DNA of 64,000 nt from Pyrenula massariospora (Eukaryota; Ascomycota; Eurotiomycetes; Pyrenulales; Pyrenulaceae): the NCBI GenBank assembly GCA_021030905.1, contig JAGFMI010000004.1, forward strand, positions 1,054,001-1,118,000, in the 5' to 3' direction. Shown in pieces: positions 1-10,394 of the stretch (positions within the stretch are counted from its first letter, which is position 1; the number at the start of each line of letters is the position of its first letter). The position numbers and the translations under genes were made by a program. Under the pieces are notes generated by a model. That model ran no database searches and was not told the DNA's origin. It worked only from the letters and a program-made list of their open reading frames with translations.

Positions 1-2630
1 TCACGAATGGCAGGCTTGACATGATTGCCTTGCTCGCAAGTAAGCAGGTGACTGTTAAAACCGGCCAACGGCGCCGACAAGAACGCCAGCTTGTTGAGGT
101 TGGCCTCAAGCTCGCCGCGCTTGGGCTGAGGGAGCAGCTTTTCCAGCTCCGTCTGTGGCATGTCGAGAAAGAGTTGTGCAATCTTGGCTTCGAGGGAGAA
201 ACTCGGTTGAGGGAGAATGAGCACCCGGCCGGAAAGACGCTGGCGGTCTGTTTTTTCTTTTTGCTGCCTTTCTTTGTCGTCAACCTGGCCGTACTGATCA
301 CCCAAATCGACATCACCCCTGACAGCATAATGCAGCCTAGCGCCTTCACTGTGCCACCACCGCGACTCGGAAAGTTCCCAGTCCTTGTGGAGAATGTGTG
401 TGTACTCCACCTCCCACTCAAGATAAAGTGGAAACCAAGGCTGCGTGTCATTCCAGGAATCTCGCCAGCACGGTTGATCGTTATAGTCGAAGCCAAGACG
501 GTCATGGAAGATAGGGATCTCAGAGGTAAGTTTGGGAGGAACGTTGGGGGGAGCAGGCTCCGCAAACGTCGTCCTCTGCTCAGCAACCGTCATCATGAGT
601 CCCTGTGCCCTCAAAATGCTGGGTTTTCTTGGCTGTGCGTCGTCTTTGTCGTCACGCCTCGTTCGAAGAAGGACAAACTCTCGAACCAGGGCTTTCGCCG
701 ACGTCTGCAGCCGTGCTGGAAATTTCTTGTCGAAGAAGTTGGTAAACAGGGTGGCCCAGCTTCCAGTGTCCTCATTTGGAAACTTTTTCATCGCCTCAGG
801 CATTACCTGACAGTCCAGGCGTACCAGCAACGCATGTAAGTAATCTGGTTCCCAGCCCGATCGCACACCACCCACCAACAACGTCGGGTCACGTTGTTGT
901 TGGAACGGGTCATGCACTCCCGGCTGGAATTCTTTCCTCGCATCATCTTCTTTGCCTGCCATGGCGGTTATTTCTTTCACGTATGTCTCCTTCTGTTTGT
1001 CCAAATCGTATGTGCTTTGGAGTATAGGCGCCAATGTCTGCTTCACATCGCCTTCGCTCTTAGCAAGTGTGACAGCCTTCCACCATTCCGAAAATACGGT
1101 CCACCGTTGATATTTCAGTTTTCGGTCCACCGCATCGCGAAGTCGGCACATCTTATTCAGCTCCGCAAGTTTAGCCTGCTTGTCTACGGGCAGGATTGGC
1201 CTCCCACCTTCTTTATTGTTGCCAGATGCATGGTAGTGGTCGCCGCCATCGAGACGAAGATAGTTCCAGTTGTACATCATATCCGCCGCCTCTGCATGTG
1301 CCTCCACGCCGTCGTCGCGGCGCAAGAGTGCGGTCTCCAAGCGTTTTAGGGCTGCCTCGATTTGCTGTGGCACGCCTCGGTCGATCTTTTCATGGGCCCC
1401 GGCATAGGTCATGAGAGCATCCATGGGGGTTGTGCCCACCGCAATAGGTAGCGTGCCTGTCAGGAGAGCGGCATACTTGTCGGCAAGCACGTGTTTGGGT
1501 GCTTCTTTCAGGTTCCATTTCACATCGTACATGGCGCCGTGACAGAGACTGAGTGTGTATTTCTCCTTTTGAAGGTCCTTGTTGAACCAATCTGCGATTT
1601 GTTGCGGTGCCGTCTTAGGGGTGACGGTTTTGTAGCCCTTGATTTCCATATTCAGTGCCTTGAGCCTCTCTTTTCGAGACTGAGTTCCCTGGTATATGAG
1701 ATCTTTGGGGGGCTTCGAGTACCAGCCAAGAACGAAGTAGCTGGCCGAGACCTCGGAAGCATACACCGGCTTATCGTCAATAGTGTCGTACTGGAAGTTG
1801 TCGACGATCGAGAAGACATTGGAGCAGTGCGGCTGGAAGTCTGGGAATAGTTCGTTGGACGAGCTCAGCAACTGCAAGTTGACTCTTGACTTTTTCGGGT
1901 CAGGCGTCGCGTCTGCGGGAGCTGTTTCTGTCCAGCTCAACGCATCTATTTTATCGCCGATGAAAACCTCAGCTTGTCTCTGCAGGATGCGCTCGTCATC
2001 ACCGGGGCTCTTGACCGAAGGCGAGACGAAAGGAGACACATCGACCTGCAGATCGGCCTTGTCAGAAATGATGTCGCTAGGCCGCTTCAATATGCCTGTT
2101 CTCGGGTCGCGCTCGCCGTCGAGAGTGTGGCACCGATCGCTTTCCACCACCCACGCCGACACGGAACCCAGCTTATCCTGGGCTGCTTGCGGCTGGACGT
2201 TGGTCTGATCATGGATATGCCTGATCACCAGCCATCTTGACGGCACCTCAGGAAACTCTGGTAAGCCGCGCTTGTCACTATTTGCATCGCTCGTCACGGC
2301 TGTGCCACTCCGATATGCCCGGGGAAGGGTCCAGTGCAAGTAGACACCCTGCCGGTTCTGGCGACGCGCGTCGGGCCCTTTGCCAAGATCTGTGATGCGT
2401 GCATTGGAAGAAGCAGGGCTGGCGTTGTGTAGGTCCACATCATCGAGAATGTCAGGCTGGAGGTACGATTGATCAAGTCGCAGAAAGGAGTAGTTGGGCT
2501 GGGAGATGGGTGCTATTTTGCTGGTCGAGGATACTTGGTTTTTTTCGTGCCCGCCCTCGCAGACAGCCGCGTTAAAGATGAAGGCGTCGAGCTTGACGGG
2601 GATGAGCACATTCTGGTCTGCCCATGCCAT
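1..2630 (-). CDS. Very large intronless protein of unknown function (3' end beyond window)
   Basis: The minus strand stays open from an ATG at 2628-2630 to the window edge, about 876 codons without an intron; the C-terminus is missing. Composition is clearly protein-like. Near the N-terminus are a short VLIPVKLDAFIFN stretch (residue ~8), LHWTLPRAYRSG (~98), PSRWLVIRH (~131) and SAWVVESDRC (~158); later come YFVLGWYSKPPKDL (~298) and SLCHGAMYDVKWN (~361). From memory the LHW-LP and P-RWLV pair resembles uncharacterised bacterial proteins, which would need a search to confirm. No signal peptide or membrane segment is evident. An in-frame stop at 2661-2663 lies upstream and also reads as a pyrimidine-AG acceptor, so a short upstream first exon is possible. 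It is divergent from the 1,163-residue gene at 3944, which suggests a shared promoter and joint function. I do not assign a function. Confidence 0.85.
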   Translation of the reverse strand, partial: MAWADQNVLIPVKLDAFIFNAAVCEGGHEKNQVSSTSKIAPISQPNYSFLRLDQSYLQPDILDDVDLHNASPASSNARITDLGKGPDARRQNRQGVYLHWTLPRAYRSGTAVTSDANSDKRGLPEFPEVPSRWLVIRHIHDQTNVQPQAAQDKLGSVSAWVVESDRCHTLDGERDPRTGILKRPSDIISDKADLQVDVSPFVSPSVKSPGDDERILQRQAEVFIGDKIDALSWTETAPADATPDPKKSRVNLQLLSSSNELFPDFQPHCSNVFSIVDNFQYDTIDDKPVYASEVSASYFVLGWYSKPPKDLIYQGTQSRKERLKALNMEIKGYKTVTPKTAPQQIADWFNKDLQKEKYTLSLCHGAMYDVKWNLKEAPKHVLADKYAALLTGTLPIAVGTTPMDALMTYAGAHEKIDRGVPQQIEAALKRLETALLRRDDGVEAHAEAADMMYNWNYLRLDGGDHYHASGNNKEGGRPILPVDKQAKLAELNKMCRLRDAVDRKLKYQRWTVFSEWWKAVTLAKSEGDVKQTLAPILQSTYDLDKQKETYVKEITAMAGKEDDARKEFQPGVHDPFQQQRDPTLLVGGVRSGWEPDYLHALLVRLDCQVMPEAMKKFPNEDTGSWATLFTNFFDKKFPARLQTSAKALVREFVLLRTRRDDKDDAQPRKPSILRAQGLMMTVAEQRTTFAEPAPPNVPPKLTSEIPIFHDRLGFDYNDQPCWRDSWNDTQPWFPLYLEWEVEYTHILHKDWELSESRWWHSEGARLHYAVRGDVDLGDQYGQVDDKERQQKEKTDRQRLSGRVLILPQPSFSLEAKIAQLFLDMPQTELEKLLPQPKRGELEANLNKLAFLSAPLAGFNSHLLTCEQGNHVKPAIR

Positions 2631-3943
2631 GTTGTCAGCTTCAGACTGCACCGTCAATTCCTAAGAGAATAGGATCACAGTACGATCAAGAGAACCCGTT
2701 GGGAAAGAATAGGAGACCCACCCTTTAGACATCATCAAATGCCCTTCCCATCAAGCCGGCCTTCGCGGACCACTGGAAGCATTTCGCAGATTTTTTGTCC
2801 GTGCACCTAGCGAACTATTGAATGACACATATTTGATAAGGCAATTCTTAGTGCAGAGGTACCTAATCTAGCAGGTAAATCTGTCACCAATCATGGATAG
2901 AGCCTTACTGAATATGGTATGCAAAGCCTGACGATGGGGACGGGAACTTGCTGGCAAAGTTGAATGAAAAGCTGTGAACTTTTGGCGGGTTTTCAGGCCG
3001 ATACTTCTCCTGAACGCCCTTAAAACGGAAAGGTGTTAAATTTCGACGAGAATGTCCCTAAGACAGTGCAGCGCCACCAAGAGCTATATCTTATTAAAGG
3101 AATTCCGTACCACTGAAAGTAGAGCTACGAGACGCTTCCATTAGCCAGTTCCGGGTCGAGACCGTCCTTCCCCCCTCCCCAGAGAGGATGCAAGTTCGAT
3201 GATTGTGCGATGATTGTGCATCCGCAACAAGGCGAGAATGCCGAGTTTCGGTCTAGATTCCTGGTGGCTTCCCCTGTCTGCCTACCTAGGGGCTGAGCGA
3301 ACAATTGGTTGGGATTGTTGTTTTAAGCTAACTAGGTAGGGAGGATGCAGCTGGCCGGCATATCCTTCTATGTTTAGGCTAACCCCATTCGGTAAGGCCT
3401 ATATACGAGGCAGCTCCGATGGACGGCCTCTCAGGGCCATAGGGGGGGAGGGTCTAGTCAGCTCCGTCGTTCAGCTCGCCAGTGTTCCACGGCCCGAGCC
3501 GCTAGCTAGCTTTATCACCACGCTATCGAACCGGAGGAGGCGGGTCCGTACCTTTATCAAGCCATGCAGGTTCTGGCCGAAAGGGTCCATGTAGTGGTAG
3601 ACCACATTGATCGAAGAGGTGGATGTCTGCCGAAATCTCGACAGGGGCGGTACGTTTTCGGCAACTCGGCCGCCAGCCACTCGCCATGCCTTCGTAGCCC
3701 TTGGTGTCCCACGGTCTCAGCTTACAGGACTCCAGGCCATCCTTCCAAGGCATTTGATGGAAGTCTGGAGGTTTGAGCGATGAGAAGATACCAAGACAAC
3801 AAGCCAAGCCAAGCTATTCTACTCAATCGTCGATTAGATACACGAACTTGCGCTGGATCTTCTTTCGTTTGCTATTTTCGATGGTGACTTTGACTCTATA
3901 CCGTCTGAGTCTTGAAGCAGTGCCCTTGGGCTAACACAGCAAC
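2631..3943. promoter_or_regulatory. 1.3-kb divergent intergenic region between the two giant genes
   Basis: No convincing coding sequence lies here; the short open frames are out of context and lack family features. It must hold the promoters of both flanking genes. Just before the right-hand gene, a CTAAC followed by CACAG (3931-3939) looks like a branch point and acceptor, so a 5' UTR intron ending immediately before the start codon is possible. Confidence 0.5.
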
Positions 3944-6900
3944 ATGTCTCTTAAAGGCCAGTATCGCTTCCTTACCCTTCGCCACGAACAACGCATTCTC
4001 GTTGGGAAAAAGCCCAAGCTCCAGCCTGGCGAAGCAGTATTACACTCTTACTACCTCCCCTCCCTTACTGCCGGTCCACACACAATCAACGTCTCCCAGA
4101 CTGTTACTCTGCCCGACGATGATCCGCGTCGCGGAAAAGAAGATCCCATTTTAATCAACACCCCGAACAAACAAAAGTTTGAGGTTCTCGGCCCACAGTG
4201 GAACCTTGGCACGAATGCAGGCGGCAACAACAGCAGCAACGATGCAACAGATCCGGTATTGTCCGTGTACCCGGCGCCAGGCCACACTGCTCCGTATCGC
4301 ACGCTACCGCACGTTGTCCTTCGAGACCCCCACCTTCCCTGGGCTCGGCGAATCTCTAAGGAGAAGCTTGATGACGAGGGAAAGAACGTAATTCCGTGGT
4401 TCGCTCTCCTCGTATTCACGGCAGATGAGCTGCAGCTCAGCGAGGAAGAAAGCGATGCCTTCTTTCCAACTGGGCCAGATGGTCCAGGGGCTAAATTAAA
4501 TGAGAATCTGGGATGGGATCTCGAAGCTGGGTCAATTGAGAAGGTGAAAGGCAACGCACTGACTAATTTCATTGCAAAAGCGGCAGACTGGGAAGCCAAA
4601 GTTAAAACAAGCGTGGTTGCCATCCAAGGCACCCTCTTCAAGACTCTCTTCACGAACGACGCCCCAAATCAGACGGATTGTAACGTCAGTAAGTACCGCT
4701 ACCTCGCCCATGTCCGCACGATTGCCACCGATGGGACCATGTCGGCCATCGAAGGCGACTCGGGCACCTTCAGTATTGTTGTTTCGCACCGCATCGGACC
4801 CACCAACGTCAGTGAACCAACCCCAGTCCTGGTGCATCTCGTCTCGCTCAAGGGAATCGAGGGCAAGAAGCTGGAGAATGTTAGAGACTACGTGCTGCTG
4901 ACCAGCCTGTACAGCTGGTCGTACACAGCGCTGCCCCCAGGGTCTTTCGATGCTCGCAGCGCATTGAGACATCTGGGCACGTTCCCAAGTACGCAGACCA
5001 GCAACGAAGGGGGTCTCTCTGTGCTTCGAACCGATCGTCTAGAGAGTCTGACACCCAAGACGAGCACAGACGAGGAAAAACTTGAGGACTTGGTGACTCG
5101 CAGACAGCAAGACGGATACACAATTGTGCGGCACCGTAACGTGACCGGAGAGCAGACAGCTGCCATGCTGCGAGGACCCCTCGTGCCCACGTTTGTACCT
5201 CATCCACTAAATGAAAAGGTAGCGATGCAGTCCAACTTCGGCTCCGATCTGCAAATACTTGACCCTGACTTGGGACTCATGGACATCTCGTACGCGTCCG
5301 CTTGGCAGCTCGGCAAGACACTTGCGTTGGGTGATCCGGCCTTCACGGCTGCGCTCGCCCGTCTGCGCGGCGTCATTCACAAGGACGCGCTATCAAAAGC
5401 CAAAGAGAACATCATCAAGCGGCTTGGTCCAAACAGTAGTGCATATGCAAGCCGCGACACACTCGTCGCCGAGATGGCCACTATAATATCTGGTCTTCAT
5501 GGCCTGAACAGTGCTCTCCATGCCAGCGGCACTACAGCGGTATCAACCAATCGGTGGAACAGAAGACGGCCTGTGCCAGAGGTGAACCTCAATCTCCGGT
5601 CCGATCATGTTTTCGGTCAGATGTACGAGATGTCTCTCGACGTCTCAAAGAAGGCTGCGCAAGCTGTCACCGGCGGCCCATACAACTTTCACACCGTTCC
5701 ATCCAATACAGATTATGCAGCCGTGCAAGAGTGGGTCCTCGATAAGATGCATTTTGCTAACATACCCGCGCACTATCTGCTGCCAGATCCTTCTCACGTG
5801 CCGCCAGAGACACTGCGCTTCTTCCACATTGACGAGAACTGGACGGACGCCCTTGTGGATGGTGCGCTGAGCCTCGCAAATCACTTTGTTGACGATCCCA
5901 ACGAGGACTACTGCCGTAGTGCGCTGAAAGCGAGATTGCACGAGTATCTAATAACGCCAATCTCCAAGCTGAACTACTGCCAGCAGATGCCTGTGTATGG
6001 GTCTATCCTCAGAAGCCAGATCCTTGTACAGTTTCCCGACCTGGCTGTGAGCGCCGAGTTTGAGAAGGACGTTGGGACCCAAGAGGACTGGGCGAACGCA
6101 AAGCCTAAGGCACCAATTCTCGTACAGCGACGTCTCGCCTCGGATATGATGCTTGTCCTATTTGACCGCACGCCGCCGTGGCTGAAAAGACTCAAGTTCA
6201 CGCTGCCAGCGCACCAAATGACCTTCGCCGTAGCCGCCGAGCTCGACAAGGCGAATGACACGATCGCAATCGAACACAACAGGATCCAGGCCAATGCAGA
6301 CCCGCCAAGGCCGACAGATCCAAACGCTCCAGGGAGCAGGAATTCGCCGGAAGTTTTGGTCAGGCGTGACAACGACCCTCCAGAGGGAAACCTCAAACAG
6401 TACCCAATGAGCACCCTGTTCGATTGGGACTCGCGAAGCATGAAAGTGGCCAAGTATGCTGACCTCATCCATCAAGACCTGCAAGTCACCATGGGCAATG
6501 GCTTGTACAAGGAGGAGAAGGCCACCTCGGCGGTGCTTGCATTGCAGCTAAATGAGCCCATCTATTACCTCGTCATCGACGTGCAAACAAAGTCGTCGAC
6601 CGGGAGCGTAAAGGAGGCCATCTCCGAGAACTGGGAGGACCTAGCTTCATCCAAACAGCCATCACCCTTCCACTTTCATATCCCCAAATTCCCAGCCCAC
6701 AAGTATGCATCCAGAACCCCCTTGCCAGCTCCCGTCGAATCATCTCTTATCAGACCCGTCAAACTAAACCAGGAGCCATCCCCAAGTGTGACCCGTCAAA
6801 TCTACAAACCATTCATCCCTCTCTTCGACGAAGACCCTACCCCACGACCGACCGACAACTTCCCCATTTTCAACCTCCAAGTGACAGCCGTCGACCGCGA

Positions 6901-7435
6901 CTTCGTCCCCACCAACCGTTCCACCTCGCCCGACCTCCTCTTCAAAGTGCTCCTGAACGACAAATCGCAGAACTACTTCGACTACCGCCTCATGCGCGTG
7001 GAAATCCGCGTGCCTCTCGGCGAGAAGGGCGACCTGCGCAAGCCGCCGCTGGACCCGAATGACGAAGATGCACGTCGCCCGTTGATACGGCGTGATAGGC
7101 TCGACGACGCGCCGAAGCCGAGCATGCTATCGAACCTACGGTTCAACGTGCTGAGGCGGTGGACGAGGGAGAATTTGGTGTTAGAAGTGGTGCCGCGCAC
7201 GGCGTACGGGGTGAATATGCTGGCGCTACAGGAGGCGAGTTTCATTTTGCCCATGGCGGAGGTGATCCCGTGGACAGTGCCTCCGACGAAGTGGTATAAG
7301 GCGTGGGTGCAGATGCGGTGGGATTACCAGACGGGGAAGGTCGATTGGGATGGGGAGCGGAAGAAGAAGATTTTGCCGGCGTTCCAGAAGGGGGAATTCA
7401 AGGTGTATATGGGTCCTGATGAACGGACGCCCTAA
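3944..7435 (+). CDS. 1,163-residue intronless protein of unknown function
   Basis: One uninterrupted frame encodes 1,163 residues, the longest single-exon gene in the window. Distinctive blocks are LPHVVLRDPHLPWARR (residue ~121), PWFALLVFTADEL (~151), a VLLTSLYSWSYTALPPGSF stretch (~320), and FFHIDENWTDALVDGA (~626). The protein has no signal peptide or transmembrane segments, so it is probably cytosolic. The LPHVVL/LPWAR/PW-ALL and FF-D-NW-DALVDGA signatures resemble, as I remember them, large hypothetical proteins of actinobacteria and other bacteria; this is recollection, not a search. It is transcribed away from the equally large gene at 1-2630, which looks like its natural partner. The first ATG at 3944 follows a possible UTR intron acceptor. 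No enzymatic motif was recognised, and the function is unknown. Confidence 0.9.
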   Translation: MSLKGQYRFLTLRHEQRILVGKKPKLQPGEAVLHSYYLPSLTAGPHTINVSQTVTLPDDDPRRGKEDPILINTPNKQKFEVLGPQWNLGTNAGGNNSSNDATDPVLSVYPAPGHTAPYRTLPHVVLRDPHLPWARRISKEKLDDEGKNVIPWFALLVFTADELQLSEEESDAFFPTGPDGPGAKLNENLGWDLEAGSIEKVKGNALTNFIAKAADWEAKVKTSVVAIQGTLFKTLFTNDAPNQTDCNVSKYRYLAHVRTIATDGTMSAIEGDSGTFSIVVSHRIGPTNVSEPTPVLVHLVSLKGIEGKKLENVRDYVLLTSLYSWSYTALPPGSFDARSALRHLGTFPSTQTSNEGGLSVLRTDRLESLTPKTSTDEEKLEDLVTRRQQDGYTIVRHRNVTGEQTAAMLRGPLVPTFVPHPLNEKVAMQSNFGSDLQILDPDLGLMDISYASAWQLGKTLALGDPAFTAALARLRGVIHKDALSKAKENIIKRLGPNSSAYASRDTLVAEMATIISGLHGLNSALHASGTTAVSTNRWNRRRPVPEVNLNLRSDHVFGQMYEMSLDVSKKAAQAVTGGPYNFHTVPSNTDYAAVQEWVLDKMHFANIPAHYLLPDPSHVPPETLRFFHIDENWTDALVDGALSLANHFVDDPNEDYCRSALKARLHEYLITPISKLNYCQQMPVYGSILRSQILVQFPDLAVSAEFEKDVGTQEDWANAKPKAPILVQRRLASDMMLVLFDRTPPWLKRLKFTLPAHQMTFAVAAELDKANDTIAIEHNRIQANADPPRPTDPNAPGSRNSPEVLVRRDNDPPEGNLKQYPMSTLFDWDSRSMKVAKYADLIHQDLQVTMGNGLYKEEKATSAVLALQLNEPIYYLVIDVQTKSSTGSVKEAISENWEDLASSKQPSPFHFHIPKFPAHKYASRTPLPAPVESSLIRPVKLNQEPSPSVTRQIYKPFIPLFDEDPTPRPTDNFPIFNLQVTAVDRDFVPTNRSTSPDLLFKVLLNDKSQNYFDYRLMRVEIRVPLGEKGDLRKPPLDPNDEDARRPLIRRDRLDDAPKPSMLSNLRFNVLRRWTRENLVLEVVPRTAYGVNMLALQEASFILPMAEVIPWTVPPTKWYKAWVQMRWDYQTGKVDWDGERKKKILPAFQKGEFKVYMGPDERTP

Positions 7436-9449
7436 CTGGTTGGACACCGGTCGAAAGCTTTATTCACGTGGCTGGGTAGGGGAAGAGATCAACCTGGTCA
7501 CATGACGTGCGAGCAGAGCGGCGAAGCGGCAAAGCAGCAAAGCGGTGGTTCAGGAGCGACTAAATCGTTGTCATGCTTCGGGATGCTTCGTAAAGTTAGG
7601 TGCTTGACAAGAAAAACAGCACCGAGTTGAGGGACTTCGGTCCAATTTGTGCCAGGATTTGAGGCCATCGAAAAGTGACATCAGCCGCCGCCGTTCTTGA
7701 AGGCACTTTCTCGGTGGCAGAGTATATACATTGTAGCAGAGCTCGTAGCTTGTGCTCCTGGACTTGCCGGGCGCACTCTGACTTACCGGGCCCAAGTCCA
7801 AGTCCAAGTCCGAGTGTGAGCACTCTTTGAGGTTGAGCGACAAAGGAGTGAGGTTTCTTCCCAAAAGGAAGCAAGACTATTTAGTAAATACCTTTTATGC
7901 AGTCTGATGTTCCTCTGATTGGTGTCCCGTGGGACTTGGCTTCAATTACTTTTTAGCATGGAAAGCGCGCGTGGCCTCTCCAGCCAAAGTGCAATCTTGA
8001 GCGCCGCTCTTCTCATAAAGTACTCAATCTCTGATCTCAACTTCTTCCCTCGTCCATCCTTGCACCGTCTTTTCCTCGTTGTGTCTTCTCTGATAGCAAT
8101 GCGTACAACGTGAACACGGGCATGAAAAGGCTGGCCTCAGCAAATGGATCTGGGACAGCTGCAACGCTATCAGGAATCTGGTGACCGTCCGCCTAATCTA
8201 TCTCGACAACTAGGTTATATAGAAGCTATAAAGACTAGAAAGGAGATAAATCTCAGAACTTGACCATCCTGGCTTGATCTTTTTCCCGTACTCAATGAAT
8301 TATTCCCAATAGATTGCTTTCACGGGCACAAGAGCCATTTGGTGAATATCTGTAGCAATCTCAACAGTAACGGAAAGATCGAATTCTGGCGTCGTGGTAA
8401 GCAGCTCCTTCGATATTTGTGCGCCTTTCTTCAGCCTCTGTAGCTCCTCCCACGTCAATGTCACGTTCTTGCCAAACGGGCATCCACGGGAAATGTTTAG
8501 GTAATTGCATCGGGTGTCCTAACCATCTATTTCAATTCTGTCTTTTCACAGCATTTCTCAAGTATTCCCTTCTTTCTTCAAATTCCCACACAACACCGTT
8601 CTATCTCATCTGTTGACATCTTCGGCATGTCCATACTTTGTCAGCAGCATAGTATCAGACCATCTTGGCTGTCAGTGACCGCTCCTGCCTCTGATATACG
8701 CGGTGACAATTAATCGGCTTGCGCTCATGCTGTACAACTCTATTCCCTCAACGTAGCGCTTTCAGCAAGGCATACTAAATTCCAAATGCAAGTCCCCTCT
8801 AATCCTGGCGTGAGTGTGGCGGTCCCTTGGGTGACGACCCTTGTGGAACTTGGTTCGACTCCAAGACAGCGTGTGGATTTTGGGTTGACGCGCGGCTTTC
8901 ATGCCGCATTGCTCAGCAGACGTACTGACGGCTTTTTGCCAGCTCCTAGGCGCTGCCTCCTCTGCCTCACCCTCTGTGTGATAGCCCGCTTGGTCCGGAT
9001 AATAGGGAGAGTATGAGGGAGACCTCAACAGCGTGGATATAGTCCATCCGCGAGGTAAGTAGATCAAGCGTTCTTTTCGATCCTTCACTGATTTCAAGAG
9101 CTCTCCAGCAGAGTTGCAAAGATCCTATATTCCCACCACGAAGTCTCATGGGAGCGACGTTGGCTTCCAGGCTCTGATGTCCAGGTGTGTTTGAAGTGAA
9201 TGGCATAGCAGGCAACTCCGAAAGGAGTGGGACATCCAGATGGTCGAGTGGAGCAAGTGGGAAGCATCAGTGCGTCCGGTATTGGCAGTCCTATGGGAGA
9301 ATGAACCTCATCTGCTGGTCAGACACTATCGTCCATATCTTGAGGAATATTTCTTGAGAGGGCAGCGTTTCTCTCCACGGGTGATTATTTTGTACAAGAA
9401 ATGCCCGAAGGATTTCTCGATTGCTACCTGCCTCTACTCACCCAAACAG
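7436..9449. other. 2-kb gene-poor region
   Basis: I see no supportable gene. Overlapping short frames occur on both strands but none has family features or consistent splice context. A small tandem AAGTCC repeat (four units, one imperfect) lies near 7794-7818. A T-arm-like hairpin at 8849-8865 is not part of a complete tRNA. Confidence 0.5.
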
Positions 9450-10394
9450 TCACTGGCGAGTATTCAAGCAAAAAACGTTTCCCAAATGCCTGATTGCTCC
9501 ACGCTGGAGAGTACTTTTTGAAGCTTTCACTGCTGAAGATTGAACTCTTACACTCTCCAGACTCCGGTCAGAGTCATCAATTTGCACAAGCTTCACCATG
9601 ACCCGGTACTGCGTAGCTAGGATATGAGCATAGCAGAGGATTTTCTCCTTAGCAGCTCTAAATTCTCGTAGATCAACATTACCATTAGACCACTTCGCCC
9701 GTAAAGTCTTTAGGACCTTTGTATGCGCCGTGTGTATATGGACTGAGTCATGGATAACTGGCTCTTCTGCTGCTGCTTCAAGGCTACATACTTCAAGCGC
9801 AAAAGCGAGAGATTCCGCAATAGCATAAAGTTCGGCTTCTCTTCTCGAACCGCAATGGCGAACGTAGTATCTTCGATCCTCAAGTGAGCCAGTACTAGAA
9901 TCTTGGGGAACATGACGTCTGACTACAGCCAGCCCCGCTGGCCCGTTGTCTTCGGAGGTCAGCTTTCCTTTCGTTTGCGAGACCGAATTTCGCCCTCGTC
10001 TTTGTCGAACGGCAGCAGCAACCCAGAGATCTAATGGATATTTTCCGATCAAGGTAGGCGCCTTACCATTGTTATGAGTGTCCAAGAGGAGAGAAATGCC
10101 GCCAGCGAAGGATCGGTGTGCGGAGGCGTTTCTGCAAGGACACTTCTTTCTCTGCCGACGTAATTGTTTTAGCTTTTCTGGGACCGGGATCGGATCGCCC
10201 AAAGAACTCGTAGGATTTGTGATGAGCATCTCGGTGTCTTGAATATTGGGTTGGTCGTGTATGGATGTAGACGCTGTAGAGTTTGCGGCCTCTTCGGCTG
10301 AGATTAGTTGACTCTGTATTTCTAGACCCATATTTACCTGTAGGCTAGATCGTAGTGCAATCTCTAATTTGGAAACCCGGTCCTTTTTGATCAT
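9450..10394 (-). CDS. Hypothetical protein with a degenerate RNase H-like core
   Basis: A single frame gives 314 residues. The N-terminal third is helical and polar. The C-terminal half reads like an RNase H fold: a GPAGLAVVRRH strand, a YYVRHCGS turn, then REAELYAIAESLAFAL, matching the conserved AEL-AI-AL helix, and a VHIHTAHTKVLKTL strand where active enzymes carry an Asp-Ser pair. The helix glutamate is kept but the aspartate of the next strand is replaced (HTAH), so catalysis is unlikely. It could be a remnant of an RNase H from a non-LTR element, or a domesticated fungal protein. Extra exons cannot be excluded. The fold is my reading of the pattern and should be treated as tentative. 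Confidence 0.5.
   Translation of the reverse strand: MIKKDRVSKLEIALRSSLQVNMGLEIQSQLISAEEAANSTASTSIHDQPNIQDTEMLITNPTSSLGDPIPVPEKLKQLRRQRKKCPCRNASAHRSFAGGISLLLDTHNNGKAPTLIGKYPLDLWVAAAVRQRRGRNSVSQTKGKLTSEDNGPAGLAVVRRHVPQDSSTGSLEDRRYYVRHCGSRREAELYAIAESLAFALEVCSLEAAAEEPVIHDSVHIHTAHTKVLKTLRAKWSNGNVDLREFRAAKEKILCYAHILATQYRVMVKLVQIDDSDRSLESVRVQSSAVKASKSTLQRGAIRHLGNVFCLNTRQ

Noticed and set aside
21-839. 272-codon plus-strand open frame at the window start
   Set aside because: It is the antisense shadow of the minus-strand giant gene, whose own frame runs without stops to the edge and has far better protein character.
8849-8865. T-arm-like hairpin CTTGG-TTCGACT-CCAAG suggesting a tRNA
   Set aside because: No matching acceptor stem, D-arm or anticodon stem could be placed around it, so it is not a tRNA gene.
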